A DNA stretch of 64,000 nt from Chitinophaga pinensis DSM 2588 (GCF_000024005.1 NC_013132.1:1426001-1490000); one strand, 5' to 3'; positions 16,662 to 26,691 are shown, counted from the stretch's first letter. Translations and numbers: made by a program. Notes: generated by a model from the letters alone, not told the origin.

Positions 16662-17693
16662 TTGCAGCATATATCAAAAAAGAAGGCTTTTTTCCCGCTG
16701 AATCCTTCATTCAGAGGGTATCTTAAATTATACGAACGAGAGGTAAAATTACCTGTCTCTTACGAGGAGATGCGTTATTTTGATAACAGCATTCCGGTAT
16801 ACGATAAGGATGGAAAGGACACCCTATGGGAGTCAGTTTTTTATCCGCAGAGTATGCATCAGCAATTGCACGCGGGCCTGAAGAGGATTTATTCTATTAT
16901 GAAAGCAGGGGGTGATTTCACCGCGGAGGAACACCTGGAAGTGGAGCGTATTGATTTCTGCACCTTTGGTAATTCCCATCCTTTCCGTATCAGGATACGT
17001 AACACATACAATGACGTGTATGACTACTTCTATATAAAAGTGGCAGATGCTTCCCGTATTTACGGCCTGGAGCTGGAACACATCTTATCTCCTTACGTGA
17101 TCAATTTTATTGTTGATGGCAATACGCTGATCGAAGAGCATATTGCCGGCGTACCTGGCGATCAGTTTATCGTACAGTATATGAACCGGCCGGAGTTTAA
17201 CCCTAAACGTATTGCCAAGGAATTCGTCAAGTTCAATGAGCGTTGTTTTGTACGCTTACTGGGAGACATGCGTTCCTACAATTTCGTATTTGACATTACC
17301 CAGGATTTTGACGATGTACAATTCCGGATCAGGGCAATCGATTTTGACCAGCAGTTCTATGAAGGCAAACGTACCTTATATATGCCACAGTTTTTCAAGG
17401 AGAACAGGGTATTTGTGGAACTGGCGATGAAACACCTGAATGCGGAGGTAGTAAAGCAGTACCAGCAGGAGGAACGTTCTGTTATTGCCCGCAGGATCAA
17501 AACCCAACGGCATCGCATAAAGGACCTGAGAGACGTGATCATGACGGACCGGGTGTCCTTTCCCGAAAAAATAAGTCAGCTGGGGCATGAACTGGCAGAG
17601 TACTATGACGATGCTGTCTTTTCACGTTGTAAGACAATGGGTGAGATCATCGAACGTAGTCTGAAGCGCCTGCTGGTGAAAAGTCTTAAATAG
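16662..17693 (+). CDS. Uncharacterised protein with atypical kinase-like motifs
   Basis: A 343-residue soluble protein of no family I can name. It shows an ordered set of kinase-fold signatures: YFYIKVAD with Lys126; a following acidic helix LELEHIL; a hinge-like NTLIEEHIAGVPGDQFI; a catalytic-loop-like LLGDMRSYNFVFD with Asp202 and Asn207; and IRAIDFDQQ with Asp227 in the place of the metal-binding Asp. A basic helical C-terminus follows (RRIKTQRHRIKDLRD). The first codon is TTG directly after repeat unit B; an in-frame ATG at 16770 would drop 36 residues. It precedes the Mla-type transporter by 57 bases but has a promoter box between, so cotranscription is unsure. Confidence 0.7.
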   Translation: MQHISKKKAFFPLNPSFRGYLKLYEREVKLPVSYEEMRYFDNSIPVYDKDGKDTLWESVFYPQSMHQQLHAGLKRIYSIMKAGGDFTAEEHLEVERIDFCTFGNSHPFRIRIRNTYNDVYDYFYIKVADASRIYGLELEHILSPYVINFIVDGNTLIEEHIAGVPGDQFIVQYMNRPEFNPKRIAKEFVKFNERCFVRLLGDMRSYNFVFDITQDFDDVQFRIRAIDFDQQFYEGKRTLYMPQFFKENRVFVELAMKHLNAEVVKQYQQEERSVIARRIKTQRHRIKDLRDVIMTDRVSFPEKISQLGHELAEYYDDAVFSRCKTMGEIIERSLKRLLVKSLK

Positions 17694-17735
17694 CCGGAAC
17701 CCGCCGGGGGCTATGTAGTCCCAACTATTTTTCCC

Positions 17736-17743
17736 TATCTTTG
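17736..17743 (+). promoter_or_regulatory. -7 element close to the MlaE-type start
   Basis: TATCTTTG fits TAnnTTTG and ends 7 bases before the ATG at 17751, which would give a leaderless or nearly leaderless transcript. No -33 TTG at proper spacing. Confidence 0.45.
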
Positions 17744-17750
17744 GCCAGTT

Positions 17751-18494
17751 ATGGAATTTAGATTCTTTCATCATTTCGGAAGCTACCTGCTTATGCTCAA
17801 GGGCATGTTTTCCCGTCCGGAAAATATGCGTATGTTCTGGAAGGAGTTTATGCGCCAATGTGTTGATATCGGTATCGGATCATTAGGGATTGTACTGATT
17901 ATTTCGATGTTCATGGGAGGGGTAACCACCCTACAGATTGCCTATCAGCTGATAAGCCCTGTTATTCCCAAATCAACGATTGCACAGATAGTAAGAGACA
18001 CCATCATACTTGAATTTGCACCCACACTGACCTGTATCGTACTGGCGGGTGTGGTAGGTTCCAAGATCGCCTCAGAACTGGGGAATATGCGTGTATCTGA
18101 ACAGATTGACGCTCAGGAGATCATGGGTATCAATACTAAAGGATACCTGATCATGCCTAAGATCCTGGCTGCTATCATTATGATACCTTGTCTTATTGCC
18201 ATTGCCGGTTTCCTGGGTATCTGGGGTGGCCAGAAGGCGGGAGAACTGGGAGGTATCCTTTCAGCGGAACAATACTGGCAGGGTCTCAGACAGGACTTCA
18301 GAGCATATAATATATTTTTCGCCCTCTTTAAGGCATTCGTATTTGCCTTTATTATAGCCAGTGTACCCTCATACTATGGTTATAATGTACAGGGAGGAGC
18401 TTTAGAGATCGGTAAAGCCAGTACCAGTGCGGTGGTGGTGACCTGCGTCCTTATATTATTCATGGATTACCTGCTGGCAGCACTCCTGTTATAA
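17751..18494 (+). CDS. MlaE-family ABC transporter permease
   Basis: Inner-membrane permease of an Mla/Tgd-type lipid transport system that moves phospholipids between membranes. The 247-residue protein has the amphipathic N-terminus, five to six membrane segments, and family motifs (FMGGVTTLQIAYQL, LEFAPTLTCIVLAGVVGSKIASELGNMRVSEQIDAQEIMGIN). The matching ATPase follows 78 bases downstream. The substrate-binding MCE protein (MlaD) is not in the window, so that component must be encoded elsewhere or be shared. Confidence 0.92.
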   Translation: MEFRFFHHFGSYLLMLKGMFSRPENMRMFWKEFMRQCVDIGIGSLGIVLIISMFMGGVTTLQIAYQLISPVIPKSTIAQIVRDTIILEFAPTLTCIVLAGVVGSKIASELGNMRVSEQIDAQEIMGINTKGYLIMPKILAAIIMIPCLIAIAGFLGIWGGQKAGELGGILSAEQYWQGLRQDFRAYNIFFALFKAFVFAFIIASVPSYYGYNVQGGALEIGKASTSAVVVTCVLILFMDYLLAALLL

Positions 18495-18554
18495 AGAAAA
18501 TTCGCCCATTACAGACAGAAAGAAAGGCATTATTCAGCGTTTTGTAGTTTGGTT

Positions 18555-18569
18555 CCTAATTCGTAATTG
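18555..18569. repeat. Isolated right arm of the CCTAATT repeat family
   Basis: CCTAATTCGTAATTG stands 3 bases before the ATG of the ATPase gene. It ends in the same TAATTGTTT context as the right arms of units B and C. No left arm is present after the preceding gene, so it looks like a remnant. Confidence 0.5.
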
Positions 18570-18572
18570 TTT

Positions 18573-19376
18573 ATGATTGAATTGGTTAATATTAAGAAGG
18601 GCTTTGGTGATAAGATCATTCTGCCGGATGTTTCTGCCGTGATGGAGACCGGTAAAGTGAACCTGATTATCGGGAGCAGTGGTAGTGGAAAGACGGTAAT
18701 GATGAAGTGTATGGTGGGACTGATGCCGGTGGATGAAGGTAAAATACTCTACGATGGCAGAGATTTTACCAATATGAGCGAGCATGAGAAGAAGGAAGTC
18801 CGCCAGCAGATCGGTATGCTGTTTCAGGGATCTGCCCTGTTTGACAGTATGACAGTAGAAGAAAATGTAATGTTTCCCCTGGAAATGTTCGGAAAGGGTA
18901 GCATCAAGGACAAAAGAAACCGTGTCATGGAGTGTCTGGAAAGGGTACAGCTGAAAGATGCGGCTAAGAAATACCCTGCGGAGATCAGTGGTGGTATGAA
19001 GAAAAGGGTGGGTATTGCAAGGGCTATTGTATTGAATCCCAAATACTTATTTTGCGACGAGCCTAACTCGGGCCTGGATCCGCAGACATCTCTGCTGATA
19101 GATAAGCTGATTAAAGAATTAACACTGGAGTATAACATCACAACGGTGATCAATACGCATGATATGAACACCGTAATGGAAAGCGGCGACCATATTGTAT
19201 ATATGTATAAAGGGCGTAAGCAGTGGGAAGGAAGTAATAAAGAGATCATTTTCAGTAAAGATGAGAAGCTGAATGACTTTATCTTTGCATCCGATTTCCT
19301 CCGCGACGCGAAAGAAATGCGGCAGATGGAAATGTTCCAGAGTCAGGATTGGCGGAATAAGTTAAAAAAAGATTGA
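18573..19376 (+). CDS. MlaF-family ABC transporter ATP-binding protein
   Basis: ATPase partner of the MlaE-type permease directly upstream. The 267-residue protein has Walker A GSSGSGKT at about residues 37-44, Q-loop MLFQGSALFDSMTVEENV, signature ISGGMKKRVGIARAI, Walker B YLFCDEPNSGLDP and a conserved INTHDMNTVMESGD switch region. The ATG at 18573 (MIELVNIKKGFGDKII) is preferred to a TTG two codons upstream. Lipid transport at the inner membrane is inferred from the pair. The sucD promoter begins directly after its stop codon. Confidence 0.92.
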   Translation: MIELVNIKKGFGDKIILPDVSAVMETGKVNLIIGSSGSGKTVMMKCMVGLMPVDEGKILYDGRDFTNMSEHEKKEVRQQIGMLFQGSALFDSMTVEENVMFPLEMFGKGSIKDKRNRVMECLERVQLKDAAKKYPAEISGGMKKRVGIARAIVLNPKYLFCDEPNSGLDPQTSLLIDKLIKELTLEYNITTVINTHDMNTVMESGDHIVYMYKGRKQWEGSNKEIIFSKDEKLNDFIFASDFLRDAKEMRQMEMFQSQDWRNKLKKD

Positions 19377-19407
19377 TTTGGAAATTGGCATTAGGACTTT
19401 AATTTTG
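19377..19407 (+). promoter_or_regulatory. Complete Bacteroidota-type promoter of sucD
   Basis: TTTG (19377-19380), a 19-base spacer and TAATTTTG (19400-19407) match the consensus fully. The -33 box starts on the base after the stop codon of the upstream ATPase gene. The ATG is 34 bases past the -7 box. Confidence 0.8.
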
Positions 19408-19441
19408 CCGATATCTATTATAAAACAATAAACCAAGCGCG

Positions 19442-20323
19442 ATGAGTGTTTTAGTTAATAAGAATAGCAAAGTGATTGTACAGGGCTTTACCGGTACAGA
19501 GGGCACTTTCCATGCCACACAGATGATCGAATACGGTACGCAGGTAGTAGGTGGCGTTACGCCAGGCAAAGGCGGCAGTAAACACCTGGATCGTCCGGTA
19601 TTCAACACCGTTGACGATGCAGTAAAAGCAACAGGCGCTGATGTTTCTATCATTTTCGTTCCACCAGGCTTCGCTGCAGATGCTATTATGGAAGCTGCAG
19701 AAGCTGGTATCGCACTGATCGTTTGTATCACTGAAGGTATTCCTGTTCAGGACATGATCAGGGCTAAAAACTTCCTGGTTGGCCGTAACAGCCGCCTGAT
19801 CGGACCTAACTGCCCAGGTGTAATCACTGCTGAAGAGGCTAAAGTAGGTATCATGCCTGGTTTTATATTCAAGAAAGGTAACATCGGTATCGTATCTAAA
19901 TCCGGTACTTTAACATATGAAGCTGCTGATCAGGTAGTTAAAGCTGGTCTGGGTGTATCTACCGCTATCGGTATCGGTGGAGACCCAATCATCGGTACTC
20001 CAACCAAAGATGCGGTTGAACTGCTGATGAACGATCCGGAAACTGTTGGCATCATCATGATCGGTGAGATCGGTGGTAGCATGGAAGCTGACGCTGCAAA
20101 ATGGATCAAAGAAAACGGTACTAAACCAGTAGTTGGTTTCATCGCTGGTCAGACTGCGCCTCCGGGCCGTCGTATGGGCCACGCCGGTGCAATCATCGGT
20201 GGCGCTGACGATACAGCAGCTGCTAAGATGAAGATCATGGCAGAATGTGGTGTTCACGTAGTAGAAAGCCCTGCTAACATTGGTAAAACAATGGCAGAAG
20301 TACTGAAAGCTGTTAAGGCATAA
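19442..20323 (+). CDS. sucD: Succinate-CoA ligase, alpha subunit
   Basis: Alpha subunit of succinyl-CoA synthetase in the TCA cycle; it binds CoA and carries the phosphohistidine intermediate. The 293-residue protein has a CoA-binding N-terminus ([20 protein letters not shown]), [20 protein letters not shown], and the active-site segment [12 protein letters not shown] with His247. It has its own promoter and terminator and is therefore monocistronic. sucC is not next to it, unlike the sucCD pair of many Proteobacteria, so the beta subunit must be elsewhere. Confidence 0.97.
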   Translation: MSVLVNKNSKVIVQGFTGTEGTFHATQMIEYGTQVVGGVTPGKGGSKHLDRPVFNTVDDAVKATGADVSIIFVPPGFAADAIMEAAEAGIALIVCITEGIPVQDMIRAKNFLVGRNSRLIGPNCPGVITAEEAKVGIMPGFIFKKGNIGIVSKSGTLTYEAADQVVKAGLGVSTAIGIGGDPIIGTPTKDAVELLMNDPETVGIIMIGEIGGSMEADAAKWIKENGTKPVVGFIAGQTAPPGRRMGHAGAIIGGADDTAAAKMKIMAECGVHVVESPANIGKTMAEVLKAVKA

Positions 20324-20346
20324 TAATCAATAGATTATGTGATATT

Positions 20347-20386
20347 AATCCTCCTCCGGTTTAATCCGTGGGAGGATTTTTTTTTC
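20347..20386 (+). terminator. Terminator of sucD
   Basis: An 8-bp stem (20347-20354 with 20371-20378) runs into a T run of about nine bases. Confidence 0.85.
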
Positions 20387-20477
20387 GCCCCAACATATTT
20401 TTATTGACTTTTACAACGGAACCCTGTGGAATAGGAGCAGAAATTGCATCCTGTTCCGGAGACAAACTGAATATCAA

Positions 20478-23400
20478 ATGCTATCCCACATGCGTTTAAT
20501 CGGAATTGCTTTTATTTTATTAATCCTAAGCTGTACAACCGCTATGGCACAGTTCAATTATGACTCGCACTGGAAGAAGGTAAAAGAGTTAAATGACAAG
20601 AATCTATTCAAATCGGCCCTACAGGAACTGGACGCCATTGCTGAAAATGCCTCAAAACAACAGCATGAATCCCAGTTACTTAAAACGTACATCTACAGAA
20701 TCAGGTATGTAGCTGAGGTAGAAGACGGTATCCCCGAAAATGGACAGGTAGCCCGCTGGAAAACCCAGTCGTTTTCCCCGGCTTCCCGCGCAATACTGAA
20801 AAGTATACAGGCGGAATCCCTGCTGAGATACCTGCAGAATAACAGGTATGAATTGTACAACCGCACCGACGTACAGGGCGATACCTCCATGGATGTATCC
20901 ACCTGGAGCGAAGCCCGTCTTCATCGTGAAATAGCATCAGCCTATGCAGCATCCCTGAAGGATGTTGAACTGCTGAAAAAAACAGATATCAGCCAATACA
21001 ATGATATCATAAAAGAAGGGGTAGGCAATACACGTAAACTGCGTCCTACCTTGTATGACCTGCTTGCACACCGTGCGCTGGAGTATTACAAATCAGGAGA
21101 AAGCCTGGTGACCAGTCCGGAAAATCAATTCGAAGTGACAGATCCTGCTGCATTTGCCCCGGCAGCTGTTTTTATGCAACATGCATTCACTACGACCGAT
21201 ACGGTTTCCCTTCAATATAAAGCGCTCCTGTTATTACAGGATCTGATGCGTCTGCACGCGAAAGAAAAAACATCACTGCTGAACCTGGACCTGGAAAGAA
21301 CAGCCTATGTGAACCAGGTATCTGTAATGCCTGAAAAAGATGCAGCCTACCTGGCTTTGCTGAAATCACAGGAACAGGCTTATGCAGGTGAGAAGGAAGT
21401 AACGCAGGTGCTCGCACAGCTTGCGAGTTATTACTATACACAAAGCAATCAGAAAGATGCTGCGAATATCGATGGAATGACCCCGTCTGAAGCATCTAAG
21501 AAAGCCAGAGAATTGTGTGAAAAAGGTGTTAAACTGGCGCCGGGATCAATGGGTAGCGCCAGTTGCGGCGACCTGCTGGCAAATATCAGCCGCAAACAAT
21601 TGCAACTGCAAACGGAACTGGTAAACCTCCCCGATCAGCCTTTCCGTACCCTGGTCACTTACCGTAATACTGATAAGATCTATCTGAGAGCAGTACGTAT
21701 CGATGAAGATTTCCGTGCTGCATTGCGCGCTGCGCAGAGCGATTATCGTGATACAACAAACCGTTACTGGAGGCTGATGCTGGAAAAGCAGCCTGTTAAA
21801 TCCTGGGAGCAGGGGTTGACAGGGGCTGATGATTACCGTTCACATTCCGCCGAAATCAAAATAGATGCATTGCCATTGGGGATGTATATGATTGTGGCAA
21901 GTGTGAAAAAAGAATTCTCTCTGAAGGATAATCTGCTGGCAGTACAGTTTGTACATGTGTCTAACATCAGTTACATACTGCGTGAGTATAACGAAAGTGA
22001 TATCACTAATAAATATTACGCGCTCCATCGTCAGACGGGTCAGCCTTTACCTGGTACCACATTAAAAATATGGTCGCAGAAAAATACAGGAAGTAAGGAA
22101 AAAATGACACTGTCTCAGACATACACCGCAGGTAAGGATGGCTCAATAGATGTGAAGTGGGATAATAACCGTGAGTATGTTAGAATGGAATGGGTCAATG
22201 GGAATGACGACCTGTTTATCGACGAACACAAATACGTATATAGTTATAAATACCAGCAGGAGTCCGATGAAATGAAGGATAAGCATAGCAGCTTCCTGTT
22301 TACCGACAGGGCTATTTATCGTCCGGGACAAACGCTTTATTTCAAAGGAATCGTATTAGCAAAGAAAGAGAAAGGCAGTCGTGTGGTAACTGACCTGCAT
22401 ACCACTGTACAGTTGTATGATGTAAACGGAGAACTGGTAGACAGTATCAAAGTGACCACCGGTGAATTTGGTACTTACGCTGGTAAATTCACACTGCCAA
22501 CAGGCCGTCTGAATGGTGAATTCCATATCCAGGAACCAGGCGGGGAAGGGTATACTACCTTTAACGTAGAAGAATACAAACGTCCTAAATTCTATGTAGA
22601 ATTTGAGCCGGTACGTGGTACTTACCGTGTGAACGATTCCGTAAAAGTAACGGCAAAAGCATTGGCTTATGCGGGTAATAATATCGATGGTGCAAAGGTA
22701 GAATACAGGATCGTGAGAAGAGCACGTTTCCCTTATCCCTGGATGATGTGGAGAATGCCTTACCAGAGCGCTTCCCATGAGATTGCACATGGAGAAACAA
22801 AGACAGGTGCAGATGGTACATTCAACATATCCTTTGCCGCATTACCTGATCTGAAAATACCAGCGTCGTTGAAGCCGATCTTCACGTATGAAGTATCAGC
22901 AACAGTAACAGATCTCAACGGAGAAACACATAGCGGTGATCAGACCGTGAATGCAGGTTATCAGGCATTGGAAGTGAGGATCAATCTGGCAGATAGGGTA
23001 CAGGCGAAAGACCTGGATTCTGTCAGCATCGTTACACAGAACCTGAATGGCAATTTCGAATCAGCGGATGTGGCGGTGACTGTTAGTCCGGTGAAACCTT
23101 CTGCACGTCTGCTGAGAAGCAGGTACTGGGATAAACCGGATCAGTTTATCATCCCGCAGGCGGAATATGAAAAACTGTTCCCGCACGATATCTACAGAGA
23201 TGAAAACGAGCAGGAAAGCTGGACAAGAGAAAATGCAGTGCTGACGCAATCTGCTACAACCAGTGCACAATCAAGAGTGGCATTAGGTAAGCAGAAATTA
23301 GCTGCCGGCTGGTACGAACTGAAAGTGAGTACAAAAGATAAGTATGGTGAAGAAGTAACACAGAAACAGGTATTTGAAGTGATCGACCTGGAGGCGAAGA

Positions 23401-26400
23401 AACCTTCCTATCCTGTGTATGTATGGAAATACAGCGATATTAAAAGTATCGAACCAGGAGAAAAAAGACAGCTGCGTATCGGTTCCTCTGCAAAAGATGT
23501 ACATGTATTACAGTTGTCACAACATCCTGATAAGAAAGAACTGTTCAGCAGCTTTGATATCAATGGCAGCATTGAAAACAAAGACTATACTGCACAGGAA
23601 AGCGACAGAGGAAACGTGGTATTACAGTATGCGTTTGTAAAAGATAACAGACTGTATACCGTTGCAGAAACGGTGAGTGTGCCATGGACCAACAAAGACC
23701 TGGATATTACGATCGCATCACATCGCGATAAACTGCAACCAGGTGAGAAAGAGAAATGGCAGGTACAGATAAAAGGGTATAAAGGCGAACGGGTCGCTGC
23801 AGAAATGCTGGCCTCCATGTATGATGCATCACTGGATGAATTCCGTATGCAGAACTGGATGGCGCCATCCCTGTATCCTTACCTGGATGCATTCAGGTAC
23901 TGGACAGGAGATAACTTCAAAGCAGCCCGTGCTATACAGCGTGATGATATCAGAGATAGAAGAATTCCACCGGCTACGCCATTCTCTTATGATGACATTA
24001 ATTGGTTTGACTGGTATTTATCAGGTGCATATGTACTGTTGCAGGAAAAAAATGCAACACAGCAGGAAATAAGCATAGTAGGGTATGAGCAGGAGAGAAG
24101 AAGAATGATGATGAAGAGGAGTGTAACGCTTGCTGGTGGAATGAGAGCGGAAGCTGCTATGGCAGTACCTGCTCCGGCAGCGCCGGCGAAAGAGATGGAA
24201 GTAGCTGGTAATGGGTTTGCTGCCGATCAGGCGGCGCTAGCACCGGGAGCACTCAATGAATCTGTAGTAGTTGGATATGGAACAAAAGCTGCTAAAGAAG
24301 CAGAGACAGCGAAAGTCCAACCACGTAAAAACTTCAACGAAACAGCCTTCTTCCTGCCTGATCTGCGTACAGACAAAGATGGTAATATCACGTTTGAATT
24401 CACTGTTCCGGAAGCATTAACACGCTGGAAATTCCTGTCACTGGCGCATACAAAAGATGCCGCCTTTGGTACTGCTGAAACAAGCATCGTAACACAGAAG
24501 CCACTGATGGTACAGCCGAATGCACCGCGTTTCATGCGTGAAGGAGATAAGATCGAATTCTCTGCGAAGATCAGCAACCTGGCTGATAGCTCCTTACATG
24601 GTGAAGCAAGACTGGAACTGCTGGATGCAACGACCATGCAACCGGTAGATGGCTGGTTCCAGAACATATTCCCTACACAACATTTCACTGTTGAGAAAGG
24701 ACAAAGCACCGCTGTAAACTTTCCGGTACAGATACCATTCAACTTTAACAGTTCACTGGTATACCGTGTAGTTGCACAGGCAGGTAAATACAGCGATGGT
24801 GAAGAAAATGCATTACCGGTACTGACGAATACCATGCTGGTAACAGAAACATTACCACTCTCTATGCGTGGCGACGGTACGCGCAACTTCACCATGCCTA
24901 AGCTGCTGAAAAGCGGAGAATCTGAGACTTTACAGCAACATGCCTTTACTTTGGAGTTTACTTCAAATCCTGCATGGTATGCTGTACAGGCACTGCCTTA
25001 CCTGATGGAATATCCTTATGAATGTTCTGAACAGATCTTTAACAGGTACTATGCAAATACGCTTGCTTCGCATATCGCGAATACATTGCCAGGTGTAAAA
25101 AGTATGTTTGAAAAATGGCGCACAACAGACACTGCTGCATTGCAGAGTAACCTGCAGAAAAATGAAGAACTGAAATCAGTATTGTTGCAGGAAACACCAT
25201 GGGTACTGGAAGCGAAAAATGAAGCAGAGCAGAAGAGACGTATTGCATTGCTGTTTGATCTGCAACGTATGAGCAGCGAGCAACACAGAGCGATCGAACA
25301 GTTAAAGGAACGTCAGCTGAACAGCGGAGCATTCCCATGGTTCAACGGCATGTGGGAAGACCGTTATATCACACAATATATCCTTGCCGGTTTAGGCCGT
25401 CTGCGTGAATTAGACGCATTGGGACAGAAAGAACTGGAAGATGCAGATGATATCCTTTCCAAAGGTATCCACTATGCAGATAAAGCAACCGATGATACTT
25501 ACCACAGGCTGAAACAGCTGAAGGCAGATATGAATGCACAGCAGATCGGTTATATCGAAACACATTATCTGTATACCCGTAGTCTGCTGAAAGATCAGCA
25601 ACCCCTTCCTGCTGAATTCAGAGAGTCTTATCAGTATTATATCACACAGGCGAAGAAATACTGGACGAAGATGGGTATCTATCAACAGGGAATGCTCGCA
25701 TTTGTATTCAACAGAAGCGGAGATAATAAAACAGCGACAGATATCGTACGTTCCCTGAAAGAACGTGCGATTAATAATCCTGAAACTGGTATGACCTGGA
25801 AGGATCTGCGTGGTGGTTACTGGTGGTATGAAGCACCGGTTGAAACACAGGCGATGCTGATCGCTGCCTTTAAAGAAGTGGGCAATGATTCAGTTGCAGT
25901 CGGTGATATGAAAACCTGGTTGTTGAAAAACAAACAGACGAATAGCTGGAATACGACGAAAGCAACAGCTGATGCATGTTATGCCATGTTGCTGGGTGGC
26001 AGCAACTGGCTGGACGCAACACCGGAAGTAACGATCAAAGCGGGTAATACGACTGTTAGCAGTACGACAGAAAAAACAGAAGCCGGTACGGGGTACTTCA
26101 AAAAACAACTGAACACAACTGAGGTAAAACCTGCTATGGGCAACATCGCTGTAACTGTGAAAGGCAGCAAAGGACAGCCTTCATGGGGCGCCGCTTACTG
26201 GCAGTATTTTGAGCAGCTGGATAAGATCACCGGTGCTGAAACACCGCTGAAACTGGAGAAACAGTTATTCATCCATAAGAATACTGCGAGCGGTCCTGTG
26301 CTGACAGCGATTGAAGATGGCAATAGTCTGAAAGTGGGCAACAAAGTAAAAGTGCGTGTGGTAATGCGTGTTGACCGTGACATGGAATACGTACACCTGA

Positions 26401-26666
26401 AAGATATGCGTGCCGCCTGCTTTGAACCTGAAAACGTCATCAGTGACAGTAAATGGCAGAATGGTGTGAGCTATTACGAAAGCACGAAAGATGCAAGTAC
26501 TAATTTCTTCTTTAGCAGTTTGCCAAAAGGTACCTATGTGTTTGAATACACCCTGTTTGTAACACACCAGGGTAATTTCAGCAATGGTATCAGCACTGCA
26601 CAGTGTATGTATGCGCCTGAGTTCAGCGCACACAGTGAAGGTATCAGAGTGAAAGTGACCGAGTAG
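20478..26666 (+). CDS. Large alpha-2-macroglobulin family protein
   Basis: A 2062-residue secreted protein of the bacterial alpha-2-macroglobulin type, thought to trap or restrain foreign proteases at the cell envelope. It has an N-terminal signal peptide (cut likely after TTAMA), a long helical N-terminal region, macroglobulin domains (FTDRAIYRPGQTLYFKG, FNVEEYKRPKFYVEFEP), the A2M domain (FFLPDLRTDKDGNITFEFTVPEALTRWKFL), and a thioester-domain motif ECSEQ (Cys1516, Gln1519) in YPYECSEQIF. Before the A2M domain is an Ala/Pro-rich linker (about 1225-1290) with NESVVVGYGTK, a motif better known from SusC-type receptor plugs. Start may also be the ATG at 20490. It appears monocistronic. Confidence 0.92.
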   Translation: MLSHMRLIGIAFILLILSCTTAMAQFNYDSHWKKVKELNDKNLFKSALQELDAIAENASKQQHESQLLKTYIYRIRYVAEVEDGIPENGQVARWKTQSFSPASRAILKSIQAESLLRYLQNNRYELYNRTDVQGDTSMDVSTWSEARLHREIASAYAASLKDVELLKKTDISQYNDIIKEGVGNTRKLRPTLYDLLAHRALEYYKSGESLVTSPENQFEVTDPAAFAPAAVFMQHAFTTTDTVSLQYKALLLLQDLMRLHAKEKTSLLNLDLERTAYVNQVSVMPEKDAAYLALLKSQEQAYAGEKEVTQVLAQLASYYYTQSNQKDAANIDGMTPSEASKKARELCEKGVKLAPGSMGSASCGDLLANISRKQLQLQTELVNLPDQPFRTLVTYRNTDKIYLRAVRIDEDFRAALRAAQSDYRDTTNRYWRLMLEKQPVKSWEQGLTGADDYRSHSAEIKIDALPLGMYMIVASVKKEFSLKDNLLAVQFVHVSNISYILREYNESDITNKYYALHRQTGQPLPGTTLKIWSQKNTGSKEKMTLSQTYTAGKDGSIDVKWDNNREYVRMEWVNGNDDLFIDEHKYVYSYKYQQESDEMKDKHSSFLFTDRAIYRPGQTLYFKGIVLAKKEKGSRVVTDLHTTVQLYDVNGELVDSIKVTTGEFGTYAGKFTLPTGRLNGEFHIQEPGGEGYTTFNVEEYKRPKFYVEFEPVRGTYRVNDSVKVTAKALAYAGNNIDGAKVEYRIVRRARFPYPWMMWRMPYQSASHEIAHGETKTGADGTFNISFAALPDLKIPASLKPIFTYEVSATVTDLNGETHSGDQTVNAGYQALEVRINLADRVQAKDLDSVSIVTQNLNGNFESADVAVTVSPVKPSARLLRSRYWDKPDQFIIPQAEYEKLFPHDIYRDENEQESWTRENAVLTQSATTSAQSRVALGKQKLAAGWYELKVSTKDKYGEEVTQKQVFEVIDLEAKKPSYPVYVWKYSDIKSIEPGEKRQLRIGSSAKDVHVLQLSQHPDKKELFSSFDINGSIENKDYTAQESDRGNVVLQYAFVKDNRLYTVAETVSVPWTNKDLDITIASHRDKLQPGEKEKWQVQIKGYKGERVAAEMLASMYDASLDEFRMQNWMAPSLYPYLDAFRYWTGDNFKAARAIQRDDIRDRRIPPATPFSYDDINWFDWYLSGAYVLLQEKNATQQEISIVGYEQERRRMMMKRSVTLAGGMRAEAAMAVPAPAAPAKEMEVAGNGFAADQAALAPGALNESVVVGYGTKAAKEAETAKVQPRKNFNETAFFLPDLRTDKDGNITFEFTVPEALTRWKFLSLAHTKDAAFGTAETSIVTQKPLMVQPNAPRFMREGDKIEFSAKISNLADSSLHGEARLELLDATTMQPVDGWFQNIFPTQHFTVEKGQSTAVNFPVQIPFNFNSSLVYRVVAQAGKYSDGEENALPVLTNTMLVTETLPLSMRGDGTRNFTMPKLLKSGESETLQQHAFTLEFTSNPAWYAVQALPYLMEYPYECSEQIFNRYYANTLASHIANTLPGVKSMFEKWRTTDTAALQSNLQKNEELKSVLLQETPWVLEAKNEAEQKRRIALLFDLQRMSSEQHRAIEQLKERQLNSGAFPWFNGMWEDRYITQYILAGLGRLRELDALGQKELEDADDILSKGIHYADKATDDTYHRLKQLKADMNAQQIGYIETHYLYTRSLLKDQQPLPAEFRESYQYYITQAKKYWTKMGIYQQGMLAFVFNRSGDNKTATDIVRSLKERAINNPETGMTWKDLRGGYWWYEAPVETQAMLIAAFKEVGNDSVAVGDMKTWLLKNKQTNSWNTTKATADACYAMLLGGSNWLDATPEVTIKAGNTTVSSTTEKTEAGTGYFKKQLNTTEVKPAMGNIAVTVKGSKGQPSWGAAYWQYFEQLDKITGAETPLKLEKQLFIHKNTASGPVLTAIEDGNSLKVGNKVKVRVVMRVDRDMEYVHLKDMRAACFEPENVISDSKWQNGVSYYESTKDASTNFFFSSLPKGTYVFEYTLFVTHQGNFSNGISTAQCMYAPEFSAHSEGIRVKVTE

Positions 26667-26691
26667 AACAAACCTTTATCCAGATAGCAAG

